Shown here: one piece after another, positions 1-8,012 of the stretch | Layout of the letters: each line of letters starts with the position of its first letter | How positions within the stretch are numbered: position 1 is the first letter of the stretch | Origin: Bacillota bacterium | GTDB taxonomy: Bacteria; Bacillota; Clostridia; Lachnospirales; CAG-274 | DNA: 34,961 bases | Assembly (NCBI GenBank): GCA_017444985.1 | Contig: JAFSVK010000034.1 | Span: 1 to 34,961 of the forward strand | Direction of reading: 5' to 3' | Made by a program: the position numbers and the translations under genes | The notes under the pieces: generated by a model | The model's database searches: none | What the model saw: only the letters and a program-made list of their open reading frames with translations | Told to the model about the DNA's origin: nothing

Positions 1-137
1 ATTGAAGTAAAATTGAGATATCTTGTTCGAGGACTAGGAAATGGCTCGAAGCCAATGTAGAGCATTGGTGAGAGACATTGACGACGTAATCGGGCAAGAT
101 AGCCAATTTTACGATTTATGAGTTTTTAGAGGTTCCC
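1..137 (-). repeat. MITE-like palindromic repeat, copy 1 (cut by window edge)
   Basis: This stretch is a near-identical reverse complement of 18793-18935, with only about ten scattered differences. It ends at 121-137 in AGTTTTTAGAGGTTCCC, the counterpart of the left terminal inverted repeat of the second copy. The other terminus lies before base 1. No protein is encoded. It is annotated as minus because it is inverted relative to the complete copy. Confidence 0.8.
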
Positions 138-171
138 TTTATATAAAAGATCCAAAAATCTCGAAATTATT

Positions 172-199
172 TGTAGGGAACGACCCACGTGTCGTTCCG
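172..199. repeat. Short dispersed hairpin repeat (GGAACGAC family), copy 1
   Basis: A perfect 8-bp stem, GGAACGAC (177-184) with GTCGTTCC (191-198), closes a 6-nt loop and is preceded by TGTAG. The same block with one changed loop base recurs at 22889-22914. Both copies sit in gene-free spacers next to other repeats. A run of seven Ts follows at 213-219 but is too far from the stem for a typical terminator. Confidence 0.7.
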
Positions 200-301
200 C
201 TCCGCAGGCATATTTTTTTATAATTGACTATCTGCTTCGGGTCTACCGGTATTATAACAAAACAATTTTTTTCTTTTTCGATTTTCTTATATATTTTTAT
301 A

Positions 302-330
302 TTGCTATTTTATACTTTATAGGTTATAAT
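302..330 (+). promoter_or_regulatory. Predicted sigma-A promoter of the folate operon
   Basis: TTGCTA (302-307) and a perfect TATAAT (325-330) are separated by 17 nt. A purine-rich ribosome site (AAGAGGG, 344-350) and the folC ATG at 356 follow. The AT-rich stretch 200-300 holds nothing else I recognise. Confidence 0.6.
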
Positions 331-355
331 AAAGGAAATTCAAAAGAGGGTTTTT

Positions 356-1585
356 ATGGAGCGTAATGAGTATTTAGCCTACAAAGAAAAACTGCATACA
401 AGGGGCATTGTCCCGGGGCTTTCCAATATGGAAAAAATGCTTTCCATAATAAATGGGCTTCCCTCTAAATGTAACTACATTCATATTGCGGGAACCAACG
501 GAAAAGGTTCTGTGGGGGCTTTTATATCATCTTGTTTAAGTGTGTCGGGCTATAAGACCGCACACTATTATTCGCCTGCCATAGAAGATTACACGGATAA
601 TATTAAAATAAATTGTGAAAATTTAAACGAAGAAAAATACCTTTTTTATGCGGAAAAGCTTATAAATATACTCGAAAAGCATAAAGATTTTCTTCCTACG
701 GAGTTTGAATTTGAAACGGGACTTTTTTTTACTGTACTGAAAGAAGAAAAGTGTGATTTTGCCGTTATAGAGTGTGGTATGGGCGGAATGTGGGATGCCA
801 CCAATGTAATACCCTCACCCTTGGTGTCGGTCCTTACTCCCATAAGCATGGAACACAGTAAGTTTTTAGGCTCTACAATAGAGGATATCACAAGGCAAAA
901 AGCGGGTATCATCAAAAACTCCAAGGCTTTTTCCTCGCCTCAGTGTAAAGAGGCTGCCACTGTTTTAGAGGAGTATGGGGTAAACTTTGTAGATAATAAA
1001 GATATTAAAAATATATTTTATAATGATAATAATACCGTTTTTGACTATAAGGATATAAAGGATATAAATATATACTTAAAAGGCAAATATCAGTGTGAAA
1101 ATGCCACTATTACAATAGAGGTTATGAAGTTTTTGAAGGAAAAAGGCTTTGATACCGATATTAAAAGAGGTCTTGAAAGTACTCATTGGCATTACAGATT
1201 TGAAGAAATATGCCATTCTCCCACGGTCATACTTGACGGTGCCCACAATCCTGCGGCATTTGAAAGCTTGAAAGAAAACATTAAGTTGTACTTCAACAAT
1301 AAAAAAGTACTTCTTGTTATGGGAGTTTTTAAGGATAAAGATTATAACTCCATGCTAAAAACCATAGCCGAGGTAACGGATACGCTTGTAGCTGTTGATA
1401 CGCAGGGAGAAAGAGGGCTTGAAGGAAGAGTACTTGCCAAAAAAGCCAAAGAGTATATTAAAAATTTGTCTATTTGCGAGAATGTAACGGAGGTAATAGG
1501 CCATATAGAAAAATACGCCTATGATGTTTTGATATATGCAGGTTCTTTCAGTTTTCTTGCAAAGGTGCGAAAAAACTATGAATGA
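356..1585 (+). CDS. folC: Bifunctional folylpolyglutamate synthase / dihydrofolate synthase
   Basis: FolC is a cytoplasmic Mur-ligase-family enzyme. It joins glutamate to dihydropteroate to make dihydrofolate and then extends folates with polyglutamate, using ATP. The 409-residue length is close to family size. The nucleotide-binding loop GTNGKGS lies at about residues 46-52. The middle carries the Mur-ligase-type stretch VIECGMGGMWDATN, and the C-terminal domain contains the LDGAHNPAA signature. The ATG at 356 has a good SD site 6 nt upstream. It is the first gene of a folate operon and its stop overlaps the next gene by 8 bp, suggesting translational coupling. Whether it performs both reactions or only one cannot be told from sequence alone. 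Confidence 0.93.
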   Translation: MERNEYLAYKEKLHTRGIVPGLSNMEKMLSIINGLPSKCNYIHIAGTNGKGSVGAFISSCLSVSGYKTAHYYSPAIEDYTDNIKINCENLNEEKYLFYAEKLINILEKHKDFLPTEFEFETGLFFTVLKEEKCDFAVIECGMGGMWDATNVIPSPLVSVLTPISMEHSKFLGSTIEDITRQKAGIIKNSKAFSSPQCKEAATVLEEYGVNFVDNKDIKNIFYNDNNTVFDYKDIKDINIYLKGKYQCENATITIEVMKFLKEKGFDTDIKRGLESTHWHYRFEEICHSPTVILDGAHNPAAFESLKENIKLYFNNKKVLLVMGVFKDKDYNSMLKTIAEVTDTLVAVDTQGERGLEGRVLAKKAKEYIKNLSICENVTEVIGHIEKYAYDVLIYAGSFSFLAKVRKNYE

Positions 1586-2051
1586 AAGATATAAACAGAT
1601 ACTTAAAAACGACAACTATATACAAATTATAAATAAAATAGAAAACAAAGAAGAGGACAGGATATACTGTAAACACGATCTTACCCACTTTCTGGATGTG
1701 GCAAGGATCGCCTATATTATTTCACTTGAAAAGAATTTAAATATAAATAAAGATCTCATCTATGCCGCCGCTCTTTTTCACGATGCGGGCAGGGTGAGAG
1801 CAGATAAAGACCATGATAAAACAGGTGCCGTAATAGCAGAGCCTATATTAAGAGAATGTGGCTATTGCGAGGAAGAAATAAAAGATATAAAGTCAGCCAT
1901 ACAGGGGCACAGGGAAAAAAAGAAGGGGCTTAATACCTTAGAAGAGCTTATATCCTATGCCGATATGGTATCAAGGCAGTGTTATAATTGCAGTGCCAAG
2001 GAAAGCTGCTATTGGAGTAATGACAAAAAAAATACTACGGCATACTACTGA
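1578..2051 (+). CDS. HD-domain phosphohydrolase in the folate operon
   Basis: This 157-residue protein has a metal-dependent HD phosphohydrolase fold: an early His (KHDLTHFLDV), the central FHDAGR pair, a following His (DHDKTG) and a late Asp (SYADMVSR). It ends in a Cys cluster, CYNCSAKESC (C-x2-C-x5-C), that could bind metal. I chose the ATG at 1578, overlapping the folC stop, over an upstream in-frame start at 1536 that would run far into folC. Substrate is unknown. Its position between folC and folP suggests a pterin-phosphate intermediate: an archaeal HD enzyme, MptB, opens the cyclic phosphate of dihydroneopterin, and bacteria need a poorly defined phosphatase at this step. That role is inference only. 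Confidence 0.82.
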   Translation: MNERYKQILKNDNYIQIINKIENKEEDRIYCKHDLTHFLDVARIAYIISLEKNLNINKDLIYAAALFHDAGRVRADKDHDKTGAVIAEPILRECGYCEEEIKDIKSAIQGHREKKKGLNTLEELISYADMVSRQCYNCSAKESCYWSNDKKNTTAYY

Positions 2052-2063
2052 GGAGGTGTATTT

Positions 2064-2870
2064 ATGAAAATAGGTAACAGGGATTTTTCAAAACATACGG
2101 GAATAATGGGCATACTTAATGTAACTCCCGATTCTTTTTCCGACGGAGGTTGCTATAACAGTGTGGATAAGGCACTATTCAGAACGGAACAAATGCTCAA
2201 AGAGGGTGCCGATATTATAGATGTAGGCGGTGAGTCCACAAGACCCGGTTATGTAATGATAAGCGAAAAAGAGGAGATATACAGAGTATCCCCCGTTATA
2301 GAGGCTATTAAAAGAGAATTTGATTGCTTGGTCTCTATAGATACCTACAAATCTAATGTTGCCAAAGCCGCCATAGACTCGGGTGCGGATATCATAAACG
2401 ATATATGGGGTTTCAAATACGATAACACCATGGCAAGGGTAGCCGCTACCATGCACGTGCATTGCTGTATAATGCATAACAGAAAAAATAAAGAATACAA
2501 TAACTTTTGTGAGGATATGCTGGCAGATTTAAGAGAAAGTGTGGCTATAGCGGAGGAAGCGGGTATAGATAAAAATATGCTTGTATTGGACCCGGGGGTA
2601 GGTTTTGCCAAAAGCTACGAGCAAAATCTTATGGCTATGAATAATCTTGAAAGGCTTGGGGAGATAACACCTAATTTTATGCTTGCAGCCTCAAGAAAAT
2701 CCGTTATAGGTCTGGCTCTTGACCTTGATACCGACGAAAGACTTGAAGGCACCTTGGCAACTACCGTAATAGCTGTAATGAAGGGTGCGCAAATAGTCAG
2801 AGTGCACGATGTGGAACAAAACAGAAGAGCTATACTTATGGCAGAAAAGATAATGGGAAAGGCTATATGA
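2064..2870 (+). CDS. folP: Dihydropteroate synthase
   Basis: FolP condenses 6-hydroxymethyl-dihydropterin diphosphate with p-aminobenzoate to form 7,8-dihydropteroate; it is the sulfonamide target. The 268-residue TIM barrel carries the classic signatures in order: GILNVTPDSFSDGG near residue 16, DVGGESTRPG, SIDTYKSNVA, IINDIWGF, LVLDPGVGFAK, AASRKSVIG and the terminal RVHDVEQN. The start is supported by GAGGAGGTG about 6-8 nt upstream. It follows the HD gene by 12 bp and overlaps folB-folK by 4 bp, so it is firmly inside the operon. No residue of the pterin or pABA loops looks abnormal. Confidence 0.96.
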   Translation: MKIGNRDFSKHTGIMGILNVTPDSFSDGGCYNSVDKALFRTEQMLKEGADIIDVGGESTRPGYVMISEKEEIYRVSPVIEAIKREFDCLVSIDTYKSNVAKAAIDSGADIINDIWGFKYDNTMARVAATMHVHCCIMHNRKNKEYNNFCEDMLADLRESVAIAEEAGIDKNMLVLDPGVGFAKSYEQNLMAMNNLERLGEITPNFMLAASRKSVIGLALDLDTDERLEGTLATTVIAVMKGAQIVRVHDVEQNRRAILMAEKIMGKAI

Positions 2871-3676
2871 AAATATATATAGATTCTTTGGAATGTTTCG
2901 CTAAACACGGTGTTTTGAAAGAAGAAAACATTCTCGGACAGAAGTTTTTAATATCTGCCTGCTTGGAGACAGACATAGTTTCAAGTGATAAAGTTGAAGA
3001 TTGTGTCAACTATGCACAGGTCTGTGATTTTATAAAGACTTATACCGAAGAAAATGTATTTAATCTTATAGAGACCTTGGCGGACTCTTTGGCAAAGGGT
3101 ATACTATGTAATTTTAATGTTAAAAGTGTAAATATCAAAGTAGAAAAGCCTTGGGCACCTATAGGCTTGCCCCTAAAAACAGTGGCAGTGGAAGTAAAAA
3201 GAAGCTTTGAAAGAGTATATATTTCATTAGGATCCAATATGGGAGATAAGAATGAAAATATATCTTTTGCCGTAGACTCAATACAAAAAAGCGAGTGTGT
3301 TAAAAACTTTGTACTTTCCACTGTTTTGGAAACAGAGCCCTACGGATATGAAGAGCAAGATAAGTTTTTAAATGCGGCAGCGGGTTTTGATACTTTTTTA
3401 ACGCCTTGGGAACTTTTAGACCTCCTGCACAGCATAGAAAATGAGAGAGGCAGGAAAAGAGAAATACATTGGGGTCCCAGGACTTTGGATCTTGATATAG
3501 TTCTTTTTGGGAATATTACAGTTTCCGATAAAGATCTTATTATACCGCATATAGATATGCACAACAGATATTTTGTGCTGAAACCTCTTTTTGATATTGC
3601 ACCCTATGCCGTTCATCCTTTGTATGGTAAAACCGTAAAAGATCTGTATGAAAGTTTGGAGGGGACAAAATGCTGA
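2867..3676 (+). CDS. folBK: Fused dihydroneopterin aldolase / hydroxymethyl-dihydropterin pyrophosphokinase
   Basis: Two consecutive folate enzymes lie in one 269-residue chain. Residues 1 to about 112 are the FolB aldolase (start IYIDSLECFAKHGV, then KFLISACLETD and the NLIETLADSLA helix). From about residue 117 comes FolK, with VYISLGSNMGDK, a TEPYG motif, FLNAAAGF and the ATP/pterin signature GPRTLDLDIVLFG. FolB makes 6-hydroxymethyl-dihydropterin and FolK diphosphorylates it for FolP. Fusion of these domains occurs in various bacteria. The gene overlaps folP by 4 bp (ATGA) and the peptidase gene by 7 bp. No folE is present in the window, so the pathway entry must be encoded elsewhere or missing. 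Confidence 0.94.
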   Translation: MKIYIDSLECFAKHGVLKEENILGQKFLISACLETDIVSSDKVEDCVNYAQVCDFIKTYTEENVFNLIETLADSLAKGILCNFNVKSVNIKVEKPWAPIGLPLKTVAVEVKRSFERVYISLGSNMGDKNENISFAVDSIQKSECVKNFVLSTVLETEPYGYEEQDKFLNAAAGFDTFLTPWELLDLLHSIENERGRKREIHWGPRTLDLDIVLFGNITVSDKDLIIPHIDMHNRYFVLKPLFDIAPYAVHPLYGKTVKDLYESLEGTKC

Positions 3677-5988
3677 AAAAAATACATAGCATTTTATTAT
3701 GTTTAATATTGATACTTCCCTCTTTTTCAAATGCCTATGCTTTGGATTATATGACAAGGAGGCAGGTGTGCGATCTCCTTATGAGAGCTGCGGATGATTA
3801 CAATCCCACACTTAAAGAGGGGGATATTTTAAGGGGCTATGAAGACGGCTCTTTAAGAGAAAATGAGCCTGTTACAAGAGCGCAGGCTGTAGTGATGATA
3901 AAAAGGGCATTTGGAGAAATACCGCCTAAAAAGGGCAACAATGCCAGAATTGGTGTAGAAAAGAAAAATTTTTACGATATTCCCGAATGGGCAACGGAAG
4001 AGTTAAATACCATATTTGATATGGGTATTATTGCGGGAAAGGAAGAGGGATATTTTTCACCCAACGATTATGTAACAAGAAGTGAGATGGATAAGTACAT
4101 ATCAAGAGTATACGCCTATTTCGGTACAAATCTTAAAGACAGCTTTTATGCTACCGTAAACAAAGAATACCTTGAAAATGTTTCCTCAACGGATATCAAA
4201 GAGGAAAATGACTTTGCCGCTCTACAGGAAAATATACAATATGAAATAAGAGAGCTGGTAAGACAGGCTTTAAATAAAGATGCCGAAACGCCTTCGGAAG
4301 AGAGAATGAAAATACTTTATTCCAATTTTACAAATTGGGAAGAAAGGGAAAAGGCAGGCTTTGATGATGTTAGGCAGGCTTTAGATCAGGCGGATGATAT
4401 AACATCGGTATACAAGCTTAAGACCGCAAGAATACAGGGCTCACTTGCCATAACAAACCTTGGGGATTTTATGCTTACCTACAATCCCTTTGACTCAAAC
4501 AACTATGCTGATGCTTATATATCCGTAAATGAAGGCAGTGATTTTGCAGCCTATTGGGATACGGATGAAAAAACAAGAGAAGCTATGTTAAAGTACATGA
4601 GAAAATTGCAGCTTCTCATGGGAGAAAGTGAGGAAAGTGCCGAGGAAAATATAGAGGCTTTTATAGCCTTTAACAGACTTCTTTCCGATATAAACGAGAA
4701 ATATCCGAGTACAGGGTATGAGCTATACACTATGGGGGAACTCAACACTCTTCTTCCGAATTTGAATGTTGCGGGAGTTTACGAAGAGTCGGGTTTTACC
4801 AAAAAGAACAGCGTATTGGTATACAATATTGACTCTTTAAAGGCTTTAAACGATATTGTTACGGAAGAAAACATACCCATGATAAGGTCCTATATAAAGC
4901 TTGCTATAATGGACAGTTATGCTCCTTACACCACAAAAGAGAGTTTGGATATACTCTTGGAAAGTATAAATGCTATGGATGCGGGAGAGAGGGAGTACAC
5001 ACGAGAAGATTTTATATTAGATATGACAGCAGGTGCTTTTCCCTCTTATTTTTCTCAAAAATACTATGAAAAGCATTACAGCGAAAAGGCTATATCCGAT
5101 GTTAAAAAAATAGCGGAGGATGTAAAGAGGATATACAGAAAAAAGCTTGAAAACAATACTTGGATAGGCGAGCAAACAAGAAAAAATGCCATTACAAAAC
5201 TTGAAAAGCTCAATATTAAAATAGGTGCTCCCAAGTACGAGAAGGATGTAGCGGAAAACGCACAATTCCTTTTATATAAAGATGGTGGCTCGGTCATGCA
5301 GAATGTAGGCGAAATATCCTATGCCAATTGGCAGGATATGCTAAAGAGAGAAAGAGAAAAGGTAGATAAATCTCTTTGGGTGGTAAGCTCCTATACTGTA
5401 AATGCTATATACGATCCTATTTGTAACGATTTTACAATACCTCAGGCCATATTGCAAAAACCTTTTTATGATGAGACCGCACCTATAGAGAAAAATTTAG
5501 GCTCCATAGGAGTCGTTATAGCTCATGAAATATCCCATGCCTTTGATTACGAAGGTGCCCTCTATGATGCCGAGGGTAATATATCCGATTGGTGGGATGA
5601 AAAGGACAAGGAAAATTTTTATCGTAAATGTCAGGCAATAGAAGAATACTACGTAGGTACGGAAAGTGCCCCGGGTATAAATGTCGATACCGAAAGGACA
5701 CTTACCGAAAATATTGCGGACATTGGGGCTATTTCCGTTGTAAGTGATATAGCATCCGAACTTAAAGACCCGAACTACAAGCTTTTATATACGGGCTATG
5801 CTCAAATGTATAGATCATCAATGGGCAGAACGGATCTGCAATATTATGCCGTTATGGACACCCATGCTCCCTCAAATGTGCGAGTAGACAGAGTTCTCCA
5901 AACGGAAGATGATTTTTACAAAGCCTTCGATATAGGAGAGGGCGACGGTATGTATATACCCAAAAGCGAAAGAGTGGCATTGTGGTAA
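3670..5988 (+). CDS. Secreted SLH-repeat M13 (neprilysin-like) zinc metallopeptidase
   Basis: This 772-residue exported protein has a signal peptide (about residues 1-25, ending NAYALDY), two S-layer-homology-like repeats (about 27-85 and 97-153) and a long M13 peptidase domain. The zinc-binding HEISH lies at about residues 619-623, and the second glutamate and aspartate in ENIADIG at about 680-684. A DFTIPQAIL stretch before the zinc site fits the NAFY region (NDFTIPQAIL) of the family. The extreme C-terminus reads RVALW instead of the usual CxxW, so the terminal Cys is absent. SLH repeats usually hold proteins to the cell-wall secondary polymer. Translationally coupled to folBK, it is an odd passenger of a folate operon. 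Substrate unknown. Confidence 0.88.
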   Translation: MLKKIHSILLCLILILPSFSNAYALDYMTRRQVCDLLMRAADDYNPTLKEGDILRGYEDGSLRENEPVTRAQAVVMIKRAFGEIPPKKGNNARIGVEKKNFYDIPEWATEELNTIFDMGIIAGKEEGYFSPNDYVTRSEMDKYISRVYAYFGTNLKDSFYATVNKEYLENVSSTDIKEENDFAALQENIQYEIRELVRQALNKDAETPSEERMKILYSNFTNWEEREKAGFDDVRQALDQADDITSVYKLKTARIQGSLAITNLGDFMLTYNPFDSNNYADAYISVNEGSDFAAYWDTDEKTREAMLKYMRKLQLLMGESEESAEENIEAFIAFNRLLSDINEKYPSTGYELYTMGELNTLLPNLNVAGVYEESGFTKKNSVLVYNIDSLKALNDIVTEENIPMIRSYIKLAIMDSYAPYTTKESLDILLESINAMDAGEREYTREDFILDMTAGAFPSYFSQKYYEKHYSEKAISDVKKIAEDVKRIYRKKLENNTWIGEQTRKNAITKLEKLNIKIGAPKYEKDVAENAQFLLYKDGGSVMQNVGEISYANWQDMLKREREKVDKSLWVVSSYTVNAIYDPICNDFTIPQAILQKPFYDETAPIEKNLGSIGVVIAHEISHAFDYEGALYDAEGNISDWWDEKDKENFYRKCQAIEEYYVGTESAPGINVDTERTLTENIADIGAISVVSDIASELKDPNYKLLYTGYAQMYRSSMGRTDLQYYAVMDTHAPSNVRVDRVLQTEDDFYKAFDIGEGDGMYIPKSERVALW

Positions 5989-5998
5989 GAATGAATTA

Positions 5999-6026
5999 TT
6001 GACAAACAGCGTATATGTGTTATAAT
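5999..6026 (+). promoter_or_regulatory. Predicted sigma-A promoter of the riboflavin operon
   Basis: A consensus TTGACA (5999-6004) and a consensus TATAAT (6021-6026) are separated by 16 nt. It starts 11 nt after the peptidase stop codon and directly precedes the FMN riboswitch. No intrinsic terminator is seen between the peptidase gene and this promoter, so read-through from the folate operon is possible. Confidence 0.75.
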
Positions 6027-6044
6027 AGTAAGCAGAAACAGAAA

Positions 6045-6167
6045 ATCTTCGGGGTTTGGTTAGATTCCATACCGGTGGTACAGCCCACGAGCCTTTAAGG
6101 AAGTACTTCCTTAAGGCAGATTCGGTGCAATTCCGAAGCCGACGGTAAAGTCCGGATAAGAGAGGAT
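6045..6167 (+). promoter_or_regulatory. FMN riboswitch (RFN element)
   Basis: The conserved FMN aptamer blocks appear in order: ATCTTCGGGG at 6045, CATACCGGTGGTACAGCCCACGA (6069-6090 region), a variable hairpin TTAAGGAAG/CTTCCTTAA, GGTGCAATTCCGAAGCCGAC (6124-6143) and GGTAAAGTCCGGATAAGAGA. It precedes ribD. In this family FMN binding lowers expression of riboflavin genes, usually through a downstream terminator, and one is present at 6220-6262. Confidence 0.96.
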
Positions 6168-6219
6168 TTTGTTATAAACGACTAAAACAGATCGTCGTTT
6201 TGTAATATATAACTTTCAG

Positions 6220-6262
6220 GCCCCGATAAGGAGGATAATATCCCCCAAATTTTGGGGCTTTT
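6220..6262 (+). terminator. Riboswitch expression platform: intrinsic terminator
   Basis: CCCCAA (6243-6248) pairs with TTGGGG (6252-6257) and is followed by CTTTTTG. An outer pairing, GCCCC (6220-6224) with GGGGC (6254-6258), is an alternative. An upstream hairpin, AAACGAC (6176-6182) with GTCGTTT (6194-6200), lies between aptamer and terminator and could take part in switching. The only good SD sequence, AAGGAGG (6228-6234), lies inside the outer loop. Confidence 0.75.
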
Positions 6263-6271
6263 TGTATAAAA

Positions 6272-7363
6272 ATGGATAAAAACAAAGAAGAATATATGGC
6301 TATGGCGGCAGAACTTGCAAAAAAAGGCGAGGGTGCCGTGGATCCCAACCCTCTTGTAGGTGCTGTGATAGTAAAAAACGGCAATATCATAGGCAGTGGC
6401 TATCACGAAAAATTCGGAGGCCCTCATGCGGAGGTAAATGCCATTGAAAGTTGCAAGGAAGATACCGAGGGTGCAGAGATATACGTTACCTTAGAGCCTT
6501 GTTCTCACTACGGAAAAACTCCTCCCTGTGCCCTTAAGCTTATAGAAAAGGGCTTTAAAAAAGTATATGTGGGCTGTCTCGACCCGAACCCTTTGGTGGC
6601 TGGTCGGGGTATAAAGCTTTTGCGAGACCACGGCATTGAAGTGGAAACGGGTGTGCTTGAAGAAGAGTGCAGTATGTTAAACCCTGTGTTTTTTAAGTAT
6701 ATTACCCAAAAAATACCCTATGTAGCGCTTAAAAGTGCCGTAAGTCTTGACGGAAAAACAGCGACATACAGCGGAGAGTCAAAGTGGATATCCTGTGAGG
6801 GCTCAAGGCTTGAAGTCCAAAAACTGAGAAATAAGTATATGGCTATAATGGTGGGTGTAAACACGGTCATAAAAGATGACCCAAGGCTTGATTGCAGGAT
6901 AGAGGGCGGAAGAGACCCTATAAAAATAATAGCCGATACCAACCTAAGGACACCGATTAACGCAAGAATGTTGACAAAGGGAACGACATATATAGCCGCA
7001 TCCCAAAAACATACAAATTCGGAAAAAGCAAAAGCTTTGGAAGAAAAGGGAGCAAAAATACTCTATTTAAACGAAAAAGACGGGGAAATATCCCTTTCGG
7101 AACTTCTTGAAAAGTTAGGTAAACTAAATATAAATTCCCTTCTTGTAGAGGGTGGCGGAACTCTTAATTTCGCTTTTATAAAAGAAAAGCTTTTTGATAT
7201 CATACACTACTATATAGCGCCTAAAATAATAGGTGGAGCTGAGGCAAAAACCTTTGCAGAGGGTAAGGGCTTTGAGACCATGGCAGAGGTATGTGAATTG
7301 GAATTTAAAAATATAAGAAATATAGACGGGGATATATATCTTGAAGCGTTTCCTCGGAGGTGA
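6272..7363 (+). CDS. ribD: Riboflavin biosynthesis deaminase/reductase
   Basis: RibD performs the second and third steps of the GTP branch: deamination of the pyrimidine ring and reduction of the ribosyl side chain with NADPH. The N-terminal cytidine-deaminase-like domain shows the zinc ligands HAE (about 52-54) and PCSHYGKTPPC (about 76-86). The C-terminal reductase domain begins near residue 145 (PYVALKSAVSLDGKTA) and contains LLVEGGGTLN. At 363 residues it is full length. The ATG at 6272 matches the family start, but the nearest strong SD (6228-6234) is 37 nt upstream with the terminator hairpin in between, so initiation is unusual. Confidence 0.95.
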   Translation: MDKNKEEYMAMAAELAKKGEGAVDPNPLVGAVIVKNGNIIGSGYHEKFGGPHAEVNAIESCKEDTEGAEIYVTLEPCSHYGKTPPCALKLIEKGFKKVYVGCLDPNPLVAGRGIKLLRDHGIEVETGVLEEECSMLNPVFFKYITQKIPYVALKSAVSLDGKTATYSGESKWISCEGSRLEVQKLRNKYMAIMVGVNTVIKDDPRLDCRIEGGRDPIKIIADTNLRTPINARMLTKGTTYIAASQKHTNSEKAKALEEKGAKILYLNEKDGEISLSELLEKLGKLNINSLLVEGGGTLNFAFIKEKLFDIIHYYIAPKIIGGAEAKTFAEGKGFETMAEVCELEFKNIRNIDGDIYLEAFPRR

Positions 7364-7367
7364 GCCT

Positions 7368-8000
7368 ATGTTTACGGGAATTACAGAAGAAAAGGGCAGA
7401 GTTATAAGTGTGGGTATCCCCCTTGTGATAAGTGCAAGTAAAATACTTGAGGACATACATCTTGGCGATAGCATAAGTGTAAACGGCACCTGCCTTACCG
7501 TTACCCGTTTTGACAAAAATACCTTTTACCTTGATGTTATGAATGAGACCTATTCAAGAACGGCTTTGGGTGAGCTTAAAGCGGGAGATTACGTTAATTT
7601 GGAAAGGGCAATGTCGGCAGGGGGAAGGTATGGAGGACATATAGTATCGGGGCATATAGACGGTACGGGAAAGATATATTCTTTGGAAAAAGACGGTATC
7701 GCTACTCGTGTGACTATTAAAACCGAGAAGAAAATAACGGATCTAATTGTAGAAAAAGGTTCTGTTTGCCTTGATGGTGTAAGCCTTACGGTAGTGGATG
7801 TAAAGGACAATTTTTTTTCGGTGTCCCTAATACCTCATACGGCAAAAAATACTACTCTTCTTGATAAAAAAGAAGGGGAAAGCGTAAATATAGAAAATGA
7901 TATACTGGCAAAGTATGTTCAAAAGCTTATGGGCATTGAAAAAGAGGAAAGCGGTAGCCGCCTTACTACGGAAAAACTTTCCGAATATGGATTTATGTAA
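7368..8000 (+). CDS. ribE: Riboflavin synthase, alpha subunit
   Basis: This enzyme dismutates two 6,7-dimethyl-8-ribityllumazine molecules to riboflavin and the pyrimidine precursor. The chain begins with the family hallmark MFTGITEEKG. It has two homologous barrel halves, with SVNGTCLTVT in the first matched by SVCLDGVSLTVVDV in the second, and GHIVSGHIDGTG between them. The start is the ATG at 7368, giving 210 residues; the longer reading from 7341 would add nine non-family residues inside ribD. A CGGAGG SD lies at 7355-7360, overlapping the end of ribD. The gene is called ribE in B. subtilis and ribC in E. coli. Confidence 0.95.
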   Translation: MFTGITEEKGRVISVGIPLVISASKILEDIHLGDSISVNGTCLTVTRFDKNTFYLDVMNETYSRTALGELKAGDYVNLERAMSAGGRYGGHIVSGHIDGTGKIYSLEKDGIATRVTIKTEKKITDLIVEKGSVCLDGVSLTVVDVKDNFFSVSLIPHTAKNTTLLDKKEGESVNIENDILAKYVQKLMGIEKEESGSRLTTEKLSEYGFM

Positions 8001-8012
8001 GAAGGAGATAAC

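Noticed and set aside
6045..6167. Cobalamin or thiamine riboswitch
   Set aside because: The conserved blocks and the downstream ribD-ribE-ribBA-ribH operon fit the FMN class specifically.
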